From assembly GCA_002412595.1 (NCBI GenBank), contig DHVJ01000015.1:189259-253258 (forward strand): a stretch of DNA of 64,000 nt. The letters are read 5' to 3'. The DNA is from Anaerolineaceae bacterium UBA5211 (GTDB taxonomy: Bacteria > Chloroflexota > Anaerolineae > Anaerolineales > Anaerolineaceae). The notes under the pieces were generated by a model, which worked only from the letters and a program-made list of their open reading frames with translations, was not told where the DNA came from and made no database searches. This document shows positions 53,838-61,633 of this stretch, piece after piece. How positions within the stretch are numbered: the first letter of the stretch is position 1; each line of letters begins with the position of its first letter. Made by a program: the position numbers and the translations under genes.

Positions 53838-54710
53838 ATGGCAAACCTTCAAACGCAACTCCTCGAACTCATCCTTCTGACCGCCACCAGCCTGCCGTCA
53901 GATGTGGAAAACGCGCTGCAGGATGCCGCAGAGCGAGAAGCTGGAGGTTCCACCGCACAAAACATACTGAACACCATCATCCGCAACGTTGCCATCGCGC
54001 GCAAAAACGCCACACCCATCTGCCAGGATACCGGCACACCCATTTTCCATGTGCGCTATCCGCGCTCTTATTCCACCATCGAATTGAAGAATATCATCCA
54101 TTCAGCCGTGGCTGAAGCCACCCAAAAGCACTACCTGCGCCCCAACGCTGTAGATAGCCTGAGCGGCCAGAACAGCGGCAACAACCTGGGCGATAAATAT
54201 TTCCCCGAAATTCATTTCGAAGAGCACAGCGGCGACGATCTGCGCATCACCCTGCTACTCAAAGGCGGCGGCTGCGAAAACGTCGGCTGCCAATATGCCC
54301 TGCCGGACGCGCGCCTGAAAGCCGGGCGCGACCTGGAAGGTGTGCGCAAAGCCGCCCTGGACACGGTCTTTCAAGCCCAGGGCCGCGGCTGTGCCCCCGG
54401 CTTTCTGGGCATCGCCATCGGCGGCGACCGCGCCACCTCTTTCCTGGCTTCCAAAGAAGTCTTTCTGGAAAAGATGGGCGAGCACCATTTCGACCCCGCC
54501 ATTGCCGCTCTGGAAACACGCATCACGCGGGAAGCCAACCAGCTGGACATCGGCCCCATGGGGCTGGGCGGACAAACCACCCTCCTGGGTACACACATAA
54601 CCGGACTGCACCGCCTGCCCGCCTCCTATTTCGTCAGCGTGTCCTACATGTGCTGGGCCTTCCGCCGCCGCAGCCTGACGCTCACATACGGGAAGGCATT
54701 TTATGACTGA
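53838..54710 (+). CDS. Class I fumarase/tartrate dehydratase alpha subunit
   Basis: Iron-sulfur hydro-lyase alpha subunit (290 residues) of the two-subunit FumA-type or TtdA-type enzymes. Cluster-binding cysteines occur in CQDTGTPIFHV (about residue 62), GGGCENVGC (about 142) and GCAPGFLGIAIGGDRA (about 190). The function would be fumarate-malate interconversion or L-tartrate dehydration. No Shine-Dalgarno site precedes the ATG, but TAAAAT lies six bases upstream, which could be a -10 box of a leaderless transcript. The beta subunit overlaps by eight bases. Confidence 0.9.
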   Translation: MANLQTQLLELILLTATSLPSDVENALQDAAEREAGGSTAQNILNTIIRNVAIARKNATPICQDTGTPIFHVRYPRSYSTIELKNIIHSAVAEATQKHYLRPNAVDSLSGQNSGNNLGDKYFPEIHFEEHSGDDLRITLLLKGGGCENVGCQYALPDARLKAGRDLEGVRKAALDTVFQAQGRGCAPGFLGIAIGGDRATSFLASKEVFLEKMGEHHFDPAIAALETRITREANQLDIGPMGLGGQTTLLGTHITGLHRLPASYFVSVSYMCWAFRRRSLTLTYGKAFYD

Positions 54711-55332
54711 ATCGCCCTTCTCGTTGACCGCGCCCCTGACAGACGAAGCCATCCTGGCTCTGCACAGCGGTGATAACGTACTGCTGAACGGCGTCATCGT
54801 GACCGCCCGCGACCGGGCGCACCAGTGGCTGCACGAGCGTTTCATCCGCCAAACCATCGTGCCCACACCGGAAGACCAGCAGGTTTACAACGCACTGAAA
54901 GCCTATTTGCAGAACGGCCTGATCTACCATTGCGGGCCGCTCGTCGAAAAGTCGCCGGACGGCAGCTATCATTTCATTGCCGCCGGGCCGACCACCAGTA
55001 CGCGCGAGGAACCTTACCAGGCCGAGATCATGCAGCACTTCAACCTGAAAGGCGTGATCGGCAAGGGCGGCATGGGCGCCCAGACCCTGCAAGCCTGTGT
55101 ACAAACGCCCGCCGCCTATTTCCACGCGGTCGGCGGGACAGCCGCCCTGACCGCCCGAGCGGTGGTTGAAGTGTTAGAGGTATTCAAGCTGGAATTCGGC
55201 ATGCCCGAAGCCATGTGGGTGGTCCGTGTCAAAGATTTCCCCGCCGTAGTGACCATGGACGCACACGGCCAAAGCCTGCACGAGCAAGTTTTAAAACGTT
55301 CGCAAAACGAGCTGGAACGCTTGATCGGATAA
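54703..55332 (+). CDS. Class I fumarase/tartrate dehydratase beta subunit
   Basis: 209-residue partner subunit forming the swivelling C-terminal domain of the enzyme. Family features: HSGDNVLLNGVIVTARDRAH, IYHCGPLVEK, AAGPTTSTREEPYQAEIM and VIGKGGMGAQTLQAC. Its start overlaps the alpha-subunit end, so the subunits are made in equal amounts. A LysR-type gene follows 93 bases downstream in the same direction, an arrangement also seen near ttdAB. Fumarase and tartrate dehydratase cannot be separated here. Confidence 0.9.
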   Translation: MTESPFSLTAPLTDEAILALHSGDNVLLNGVIVTARDRAHQWLHERFIRQTIVPTPEDQQVYNALKAYLQNGLIYHCGPLVEKSPDGSYHFIAAGPTTSTREEPYQAEIMQHFNLKGVIGKGGMGAQTLQACVQTPAAYFHAVGGTAALTARAVVEVLEVFKLEFGMPEAMWVVRVKDFPAVVTMDAHGQSLHEQVLKRSQNELERLIG

Positions 55333-55425
55333 AAACATTTCCTAACATGTGCTAAAATGCCTTAACTTATTGACTTAATGTGAAATTCCCCCTAAAAGTT
55401 TCAGAAAAATATATGAGTTTTCAAG

Positions 55426-56328
55426 ATGAATAGTGACCAGTTAGAGCAGTTTAAAACCATTGCAGAATGCGGCAGCCTGACCAAAGCAGCTGAGACCCTT
55501 TATATATCCCAACCTGCACTGAGTAAAACGCTGAAGAACCTGGAAACGGAATTGGGCTGTAAGCTCTTTTACCGAGGCCGTCAGAAACTCAATATCACCA
55601 AAGAAGGCAAGCGCCTGCTGGAATATGCTAACGTGATCATCACCACCATGAACAACGCCAAGCAGGAATTCATCAGCTACGATAAAAAGAAAAGGTTCAA
55701 GATCTACAGCACCGGTTATTACCTGCCCAGCCTATTGAATGATTACTATGAGGAAAATATTGATCAGGTAGAACTGCATGTCGAACCCGACGATATCATC
55801 CCCGGTATGTTGATGAACAAACACGCCGATGCCGTCATCGCGGACGACTATTACCTGCGCCATTACACTACCCGGGATATCGACCGTATTCCATTGTTCA
55901 AAGAGCAACTCATTCTCACCGTCCCCAGCAACCATCGCTGGTTCTTCCGCGACCGGATTCCTTTAAAAGAAATTCAGGGAGAACCGCTTTTATATATCGA
56001 TATGCAAGCGGATGCAGACTATTGGATTCAGGAAATCTTGAAATTGAACAAGGTCAGCCTGAATATCAAGATGAAACTGGATTCAATCCTCTTCCAACAG
56101 ATGCGAGAGAATTTACATTATCCCTATCTGGGAAGCTCGACTATAAGTATCATTGAAGACAACGCCGATTACCTGAAAGACCGCAAGATGATCCGCGTCA
56201 ACGCGCTCTACTCCAATCGCTATGTTTACCTGTGGTTCTATAAGAATAGTTACAAACAATGGATGAACGTGGTCGAAGTTATCAAGAAAAACGCAGCCAA
56301 GTACGCTTCGCAGATTGAGATGTTCTAG
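55426..56328 (+). CDS. LysR-family transcriptional regulator
   Basis: 300 residues with an N-terminal winged HTH (LEQFKTIAECGSLTKAAETL, ISQPALSKTLKNLE) and a C-terminal ligand domain of the periplasmic-binding fold. It lies between the fumarase/tartrate dehydratase genes and the PTS operon, all rightward, and could control either. A T-N11-A palindrome at 56428-56442, between this gene and the PTS operon, fits a LysR site and favours the PTS as target. The ligand-domain sequence is diverged and gives no clue to the effector. Confidence 0.88.
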   Translation: MNSDQLEQFKTIAECGSLTKAAETLYISQPALSKTLKNLETELGCKLFYRGRQKLNITKEGKRLLEYANVIITTMNNAKQEFISYDKKKRFKIYSTGYYLPSLLNDYYEENIDQVELHVEPDDIIPGMLMNKHADAVIADDYYLRHYTTRDIDRIPLFKEQLILTVPSNHRWFFRDRIPLKEIQGEPLLYIDMQADADYWIQEILKLNKVSLNIKMKLDSILFQQMRENLHYPYLGSSTISIIEDNADYLKDRKMIRVNALYSNRYVYLWFYKNSYKQWMNVVEVIKKNAAKYASQIEMF

Positions 56329-56622
56329 GGCTAAAACCAACTATATCTTATCCTCCCCCTTTAACTTTATTTCAGATCTACCTGTCCAATTAAATACTTT
56401 ATCCGTAAAAAAGCGATATTTTTGCATATAACTTCAAGTTATTTGCCATATAAACGATCGTTATTTTACAGGGCCTTTCTACCTCTATATACTAACTCAT
56501 ACGAATTTTTGGAATCATAGGAATTTATTGCAATAAAAATATACATGGAAAGGAGTAGATATATAGAATCTAATACAACTACAATACTGTTATTAGCATT
56601 ACAGTTCGAAAGGAAAGAGAAT
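56329..56622 (+). promoter_or_regulatory. Control region of the PTS operon
   Basis: AT-rich 294-base region. It contains the LysR-type box (56428-56442), flanked by imperfect direct repeats TTTGCATATAA (56421) and TTTGCCATATAA (56443), and the palindrome AACGATCGTT (56453-56462). Promoter elements should lie here; no gene is seen. Confidence 0.5.
56428..56442. promoter_or_regulatory. Candidate LysR box ATAACTTCAAGTTAT
   Basis: Perfect 15-bp palindrome (7-bp arms around one C) that satisfies the LysR-type T-N11-A rule, located 100 bases after the LysR gene stop and about 195 bases before the PTS IIB start. Confidence 0.55.
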
Positions 56623-56940
56623 TTGGAAAAAGACAAATTACGAGTCCTGTTAGTTTGTGGTTCAGGAGCATCCAGCGGTTTTATGGCTTCCGCCATTCGA
56701 AAGGCCGCCTCAAAACGAGGTTTGGAGATTTCCGTAACAGCCCGGAGCGAAGCGGAAATTGAGAATTACATCGATGATATCGATTGCCTCATGGTCGGAC
56801 CGCACCTTGCCTATCTTCTGGACAATGTCAAAGCTATCGTCGGTGACCGAGACATCAAAGTCACCTTGGTGAAAGCCCAGGATTACGCCATCTTTAATGG
56901 CGAGAATGCTCTAGATCAACTTTTATCGCTTTATCAATAA
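56623..56940 (+). CDS. PTS lactose/cellobiose-type IIB component
   Basis: Cytoplasmic phosphocarrier of a sugar phosphotransferase system, about 105 residues. The phospho-cysteine lies in LLVCGSGASSGFMA near the N-terminus, followed by the IIB fold (DIDCLMVGPHLAYLLDNVK, then VTLVKAQDYAIFNGE). I choose TTG 56623 as the start: AAAGGAAAGAG sits just upstream and the resulting length is that of the family. The open frame from ATG 56545 would add an unusual 26-residue tail. It passes phosphate from IIA to the sugar bound to IIC. Confidence 0.85.
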   Translation: MEKDKLRVLLVCGSGASSGFMASAIRKAASKRGLEISVTARSEAEIENYIDDIDCLMVGPHLAYLLDNVKAIVGDRDIKVTLVKAQDYAIFNGENALDQLLSLYQ

Positions 56941-56956
56941 ATAAGGAGAGTTTTAA

Positions 56957-58189
56957 ATGAAAAAATTGGTTAGTTGGTTGGAAAATAGTTTTTCCCCAAG
57001 CATGCGCAAGATTAATAACAATGTTTGGGTCATTACATTGAAAGATTCAATTTTACAGGTATTACCGTTCATTCTTTTAGGGTCTTTGTTCTGTGTATTA
57101 GCAATTTGGTTCCCTGTCTTTTGGACGCCCTTTGGTTGGACCATGGGGATGCTATCCCTGTTCATTGCATTCCTGATTCCGTTCAACTTGATGGAAAAGA
57201 AAGGTTTTCGCAAGCAGCGTCTCGTCGGTGGTATGGCCAACCTGGTTCTTTTCTTGATCGTCATCACCCCCCAGGTTGTAGCGGACGGCACGGTAGGATT
57301 TGGGCATGATGCTTTGGGCGCTGGCGGTATGTTCATCGCCATTTTCTGCGGCATTTTCACCGGCGCTATCATGAGCGCCTTCGGAAAGTTTTCCTTCTTC
57401 AAGGAAGATTCCGTTATCCCCGATTTTGTACGCGCCTGGTTTGACGCTATGCTCCCCATCGGTATTGTAATCTGCACTGGTTGGATATTGGTTGACATTT
57501 TGCATTTGGATATCTACAACTCCATTCTGGCCATCTTCAGACCCATCGCCGGCTTCATGGAAACCTGGTACGGATTCATCCTGATCATGTTCGTGTACAC
57601 CTTCCTGTATTCCATGGGAATTTCCAGCTGGGTGCTGACCCCTGTAACCAAACCGGTTCTGTTGGCCGCTATCACAGCCAATGTTGCCATGGCTGCCTCG
57701 GGTGCCGCAGTCTCCGCCCACGAACTGAACGTTGTCACCTCCGAAACAATTTACTCCACCTACCTGTGGGTCGGCGGTATCGGCTGTACGCTCCCATTGG
57801 TAATCATGATGATGCGCTCCAAGGCAAAATATGTCAAAGCCATCGGCACCGCCAGCCTGGTTCCCGGCATCTTCAATATCAATGAACCAGTGGTGTTCGG
57901 CGCTATCGCCTGGAATCCCATCATGATGATCCCCATGTGGCTGCAGGGTATTATCCTGCCCGCCATCGTTTGGATCTTCACCAAGGTGATCCCTTTCGCG
58001 CCCATTCCCACGGTCGTGTTCGATGCCTGGTACATGCCCTTCCCCTTTGCCACCTGGTTAACCACCAGAAGCGTAAGCGCAGTAATTCTCCTGGTGGTAA
58101 TAGTTGTAGTGGCTTCCCTAATCTGGTACCCCTTCTTCAAGACCTTTGAAAAACAACAACTTGAAGCAGAGCAGGCAGAAGCTGCCTAA
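56957..58189 (+). CDS. PTS lactose/cellobiose-type IIC permease
   Basis: Membrane sugar channel of 410 residues, CelB-like, with about ten hydrophobic helices. It begins SWLENSFSPSMRKINNNVWV and has the conserved substrate-domain stretch VPGIFNINEPVVFGAIAWNP, in which the NEP motif is family-defining. It transports a beta-glucoside, probably cellobiose or related, and phosphorylates it with IIB. AAGGAGAG precedes the ATG, 16 bases after the IIB stop. Confidence 0.92.
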   Translation: MKKLVSWLENSFSPSMRKINNNVWVITLKDSILQVLPFILLGSLFCVLAIWFPVFWTPFGWTMGMLSLFIAFLIPFNLMEKKGFRKQRLVGGMANLVLFLIVITPQVVADGTVGFGHDALGAGGMFIAIFCGIFTGAIMSAFGKFSFFKEDSVIPDFVRAWFDAMLPIGIVICTGWILVDILHLDIYNSILAIFRPIAGFMETWYGFILIMFVYTFLYSMGISSWVLTPVTKPVLLAAITANVAMAASGAAVSAHELNVVTSETIYSTYLWVGGIGCTLPLVIMMMRSKAKYVKAIGTASLVPGIFNINEPVVFGAIAWNPIMMIPMWLQGIILPAIVWIFTKVIPFAPIPTVVFDAWYMPFPFATWLTTRSVSAVILLVVIVVVASLIWYPFFKTFEKQQLEAEQAEAA

Positions 58190-58212
58190 AACAGATATTA
58201 AATAGTCATGAA

Positions 58213-58256
58213 AACAGGCTCTATAATCATCTTCAACCCATATTATAGAGCCTGTT
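58213..58256 (+). terminator. Intercistronic hairpin between IIC and IIA genes
   Basis: Perfect 15-bp arms AACAGGCTCTATAAT and ATTATAGAGCCTGTT with a 14-base loop. The following GTATTTCC is too weak for a full terminator, so this may attenuate or process the operon mRNA ahead of IIA and the GH1 gene. Confidence 0.6.
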
Positions 58257-58327
58257 GTATTTCCATCAAATCTTTCGATTCCGAACAATCGGATGATTAA
58301 TAATTGCTCTACCGGAGTTATACATCC

Positions 58328-58669
58328 ATGAATGAAGAATTAATGAAAACTTCTATGGAGATCATCATACACGCGGGGGATGCGCGCTTGTTCATCCATA
58401 AAGCATTAAAAGCAATAGCCGAATCGAATTATGCGCTGGCGGTTGAAGAAATGGATACCGCTAAAAAGGAAATGGTCGAAGCGCATAAGATCCACACAAA
58501 TGTAATTCAATCCGAAGCACGCGGGGAGGAAATTGAATACACCATCCTCTTTACGCACGCACAGGACACATTAATGACAATCAACAGCGAGATGGAATTG
58601 ACCAACTCACTGATCAAAGTTTTTGAATCCCTTGAAGGACGCATTAAGAAATTGGAAGAAGGTAAATAA
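58328..58669 (+). CDS. PTS lactose/cellobiose-type IIA component
   Basis: 113-residue helical phosphocarrier. Starts MNEELMKTSMEIIIHAGDAR; the phosphorylated His is in EAHKIHTNVIQSEA (usually AHxxQT; here IHT), and the typical LFTHAQDTLMT follows. ATG 58328 is preferred over 58304 by family length. It lies after an intercistronic hairpin, apart from IIB and IIC, and seven bases before the GH1 gene. Confidence 0.88.
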   Translation: MNEELMKTSMEIIIHAGDARLFIHKALKAIAESNYALAVEEMDTAKKEMVEAHKIHTNVIQSEARGEEIEYTILFTHAQDTLMTINSEMELTNSLIKVFESLEGRIKKLEEGK

Positions 58670-58675
58670 CGAGCC

Positions 58676-60112
58676 ATGAATCGGATTACTGGTTTTAAAA
58701 AAGATTTCATGTGGGGTGGTGCCGTGGCAGCCAACCAATGCGAAGGCGCCTGGCAGGAAGGCGGCAAAGGCATGAGCGTGGCCGACATCCTGCGTTTTCG
58801 CAGCGACATCCCTCTCAATAAAAAATACAACGAGGAAGAAACAACCGCATATATTCGCGAAGCCATGCAGGATAAGGACAGCATCTATCCCAAACGCTGG
58901 GGCATCGATTTCTTCCATACCTACAAAGATGACCTGAAGCTGCTCAAAGGCATGGGGCTGAATTCCTTCCGCACCTCCATCGCCTGGTCACGCATTTTCC
59001 CCAACGGCGATGAAAAAGAGCCTAATGAAGAAGGTTTGAAGTTCTACGATGACCTGATCGATGAGATCATCACCCTCGACATGGAACCGGTCATCACCAT
59101 TTCGCACTACGAAATGCCTCTGAACTTGACCCTCAATTACACCGGCTGGTACTCGCGCGAACTGATCGATTTCTTCGTGCGCTATTGCGAAATCCTGTTC
59201 GACCGCTACGGCGACAAGGTTAAGTACTGGATCATCGTCAACCAGATCAACCTGATCGTACACGAATCCTTCAATCACCTGGGCATCGCCGAGGACAAGG
59301 TCGAAAACTTGTTGGAAGCCAAGTACCAGGGCGTGCACAACGAAATGGTCGCCTGCGCCAAAGCCACACGCTACGCACGCGAGCATCTCAAGGACGTCCG
59401 CATCGGTATGATGTTTGCGGACGGTCTCAGCTACCCGGCCACCTGCAAACCTGAGGACGTGTTCGCTAATTACCGCCGCAACCAAATGGAGTTCTTCTTT
59501 GGCGATGTGCTGCTGCAAGGCGAGTATCCGGGTTATGCTTTCCGCTACTTCGATGACAAAGGCATTCATGTTGAATTTGGAGAAGGCGATGAGGAAGCTT
59601 TGAAAAACACAGCTGATTTCATGGCCATGTCCTATTACTATACGAAAATCGCCGACGCGGAAAGCGTGCAGAAGAAAAAAACCTCTTACGATAACCCATA
59701 CATACAAAATAGCGGTTGGGGTTGGGGCATCGATCCCATCGGCCTGCGCACCAAGCTAAACATGTATTGGGACCGCTATCACCTGCCTATCATGATCGCC
59801 GAAAATGGCCTGGGACATTTCGACGAGGTCGAAAAGGACGGCAGTATCCACGATGATTACCGCATCGATTACCTGCGGGACCACGTCTATCAAATGCGCG
59901 AAGCTGTTCTGGACGGTGTGGACGTCTTCGGCTACTTCCCTTGGGGCCCGATCGACATCATCAGCTGCACCTCTTCCGAGATCAGCAAACGCTACGGCTT
60001 CATCTACGTGGATATGGACGATTACGGCAAGGGTAGCGGAAAACGCTTGCTTAAGGACAGCTACTCCTGGTACAAAAAAGTAGTAACCTCTAATGGAGAA
60101 GACTTGTCATAA
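58676..60112 (+). CDS. GH1 6-phospho-beta-glucosidase-like protein with Gln at the acid/base site
   Basis: Glycoside hydrolase family 1 (478 residues), start FKKDFMWGGAVAANQCEGAW. The nucleophile Glu is present in IAENGLGHF (about E376) and the sugar-phosphate-binding end SKRYGFIYVD is kept, so a phosphorylated glycoside from the PTS is expected. The acid/base position, normally Glu in NEI/NEP, is Gln (Q190 in WIIVNQINL). Plant myrosinases have the same exchange and need an activated leaving group. It may therefore cleave activated or thio-glycosides, or use an outside base. Last gene of the PTS operon. Confidence 0.9.
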   Translation: MNRITGFKKDFMWGGAVAANQCEGAWQEGGKGMSVADILRFRSDIPLNKKYNEEETTAYIREAMQDKDSIYPKRWGIDFFHTYKDDLKLLKGMGLNSFRTSIAWSRIFPNGDEKEPNEEGLKFYDDLIDEIITLDMEPVITISHYEMPLNLTLNYTGWYSRELIDFFVRYCEILFDRYGDKVKYWIIVNQINLIVHESFNHLGIAEDKVENLLEAKYQGVHNEMVACAKATRYAREHLKDVRIGMMFADGLSYPATCKPEDVFANYRRNQMEFFFGDVLLQGEYPGYAFRYFDDKGIHVEFGEGDEEALKNTADFMAMSYYYTKIADAESVQKKKTSYDNPYIQNSGWGWGIDPIGLRTKLNMYWDRYHLPIMIAENGLGHFDEVEKDGSIHDDYRIDYLRDHVYQMREAVLDGVDVFGYFPWGPIDIISCTSSEISKRYGFIYVDMDDYGKGSGKRLLKDSYSWYKKVVTSNGEDLS

Positions 60113-60142
60113 AACACTGTCTTAAGATAGGTTCAATTATTT

Positions 60143-60181
60143 ATCAGGCTAATTGATTTTTATATTAGCCTGATTTTTTTA
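60143..60181 (+). terminator. Intrinsic terminator of the PTS operon
   Basis: Arms ATCAGGCTAAT (60143-60153) and ATTAGCCTGAT (60164-60174) pair perfectly and eight T follow. It lies about 30 bases after the GH1 stop. Confidence 0.85.
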
Positions 60182-60293
60182 TACCAAGGAGAGTTTCGAT
60201 CATATAGGTTATCAAGCGGAAGGACCCGCTTAACCTCTGATGATCAAAACTATTTCTAACGCAAAGATGGATTTTTAGGCAGGGAATAAGACG

Positions 60294-60324
60294 CCCCTAT
60301 CAGTTGCTTGCGTGCTGATAGGGG
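60294..60324 (-). terminator. Hairpin after the small membrane-protein gene
   Basis: Perfect 10-bp arms CCCCTATCAG and CTGATAGGGG with an 11-base loop, located past the end of the minus-strand gene at 60407. No proper T-run follows in either direction, so a terminator role is only likely. Confidence 0.4.
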
Positions 60325-60406
60325 TTATAACTACTGGTCTTTAGGAAGCCGTTAGATTGGCTAATTCAATAAATTAAGGCTTTTAGAATTATTCGATCAG
60401 CGACAA

Positions 60407-60616
60407 TTATCTTCTTCTAGATAAGCCAACTGCAATCGCAAGAATAACTAACCCGATCACTAAATAAACCCAATTGCTCAAAAAAGTATTTAGGAATGGT
60501 AATTCATGAATCTTCGATTTGCTAATAAAATCCAGTCCAATTTCGGTTACTCCCGCGATTGATAATAAACCTGAAAGAAAAAGCAATAAACCAACAAGAT
60601 AAAACAATGTAACCAT
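60407..60616 (-). CDS. Small two-helix membrane protein
   Basis: 69 residues with hydrophobic helices at about 2-22 and 48-64, a polar linker between, and an Arg-rich tail (LSRRR). AAAAGGAGACC provides a good ribosome site before ATG 60616, which supports a real gene. No family is recognised. It stands alone in an AT-rich, gene-poor region. Confidence 0.6.
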   Translation of the reverse strand: MVTLFYLVGLLLFLSGLLSIAGVTEIGLDFISKSKIHELPFLNTFLSNWVYLVIGLVILAIAVGLSRRR

Positions 60617-61122
60617 TTGGTCTCCTTTTATTCTAAATTAATTTCATTCTTTCCATAAACAAACCGATCTTGTTTAAGGCCGCATACAATTTTTTGTCAT
60701 AACCTCTTCATATCTCATAAAATTGCCTTTTCCTAAAAATCAGCTGGCGGTATGAAATTCTCCAAATAAACACAAAAGTTTATTCTGAACTATGAGGCGA
60801 AACAATTTGTATTCTAGATTGATGGTACAGCACATAACTCACCTGTACATCCATCGAAATGGGAGTTTTTCCCTCCACCATTTGGGGGAGATTCCAAAGT
60901 CCGGAATGAACGCACCCTTTCGGCACACGGGCGATTGTTCCTGTGCGCTTTGGTAATACCCAAGTTGGAGAAGACATTACAGCTATGAGATTTTATGGTA
61001 GTGTATTCGTTAAATAATTATTTTCTTTATTATTGTTCTTCTAATGTAATATTAATATTGAGCTTATAAACTTAATCTAGTGGGAAAATAAATTATTAAT
61101 TAATACAAGTATGGAGGAAAAA
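60617..61122. other. Gene-poor AT-rich region between divergent small genes
   Basis: About 500 bases with no convincing gene. A 65-codon minus-strand frame (60780-60977) and short plus-strand frames exist but look non-coding. The promoters of the two flanking divergent small membrane-protein genes must lie here. Confidence 0.4.
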
Positions 61123-61296
61123 ATGAAATTTAAATCCCCAATGAAAGTCACATGGATTATCGCAGTTATCTTAGGGTTACTCGGTACGCTCCCAGAACTT
61201 GGAATTAATATTCCTGTTGTCGGTGAATATCAAACGCTATTGCTGATCGCTGCTTGGGTCTTACTGGCCCTGGGTACTATCATTAAAGGTTTATAA
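61123..61296 (+). CDS. Small two-helix membrane protein
   Basis: 57 residues from ATG 61123, which follows GGAGG by five bases; ATG 61111 overlaps that ribosome site and is rejected. Hydrophobic segments at about 8-24 (VTWIIAVILGLLGTL) and 37-55 (LLLIAAWVLLALGTI) suggest a membrane protein with a short loop. No family is recognised and no partner is obvious. Confidence 0.6.
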   Translation: MKFKSPMKVTWIIAVILGLLGTLPELGINIPVVGEYQTLLLIAAWVLLALGTIIKGL

Positions 61297-61378
61297 AGTC
61301 TTTTTTATATTGAATGATAAAGACAAGACAGAAGGTTGGAATTTAGTACTTTATTTGATTTTGTAATAAGTGATCACA

Positions 61379-61507
61379 CTGATCGGGAAACAGGCTGCGG
61401 GTCATTGCGAGGAAGTTGAAAAAGACAGCGGCATCCAAACCAATACTACATCAATTGCCTGCTTGACGTGCTCGCACAGATGCAGGAAACATTGGTTAAA
61501 GAATAGT
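61379..61507 (+). pseudogene. Decayed fragment of a GH1 glycosidase gene
   Basis: In one frame 61379-61438 reads LIGKQAAGHCEEVEKDSGIQ, matching the nearby GH1 protein around its nucleophile region (MIAENGLGHFDEVEKDGSIH). After a frame change the next bases read YINCLLDVLAQMQETL, matching YRIDYLRDHVYQMREAVL of the same protein. The fragment has lost the catalytic Glu, is frameshifted, and lies in an otherwise empty spacer. It is a relic of an old duplicate or of a related GH1 gene. Confidence 0.65.
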
Positions 61508-61577
61508 TAATCCTGTCGTAAAAACGTTGCTCGCAATTTAGAAAACCGCTCCGCAATTCCTGAATCTTGCTCTCATG

Positions 61578-61607
61578 AAAAAGCCGAGGAAAATTCCTCG
61601 GCTTTTT
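61578..61607 (-). terminator. Bidirectional intrinsic terminator after hipA
   Basis: Perfect arms AAAAAGCCGAGGA and TCCTCGGCTTTTT with loop AAAT, T-rich on both strands. It lies 27 bases beyond the hipA-like stop and would end that operon and block plus-strand reading from the left. Confidence 0.85.
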
Positions 61608-61633
61608 ATCTATCAATCACACAAAAATTAACA

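Noticed and set aside
60780..60977. 65-residue minus-strand frame in the gene-poor region
   Set aside because: No ribosome site, no recognisable family and unlikely composition; treated as a chance frame.
61379..61507. Possible functional short gene in the spacer
   Set aside because: The similarity to GH1 needs a frame change and the catalytic Glu is gone, so it is called a relic.
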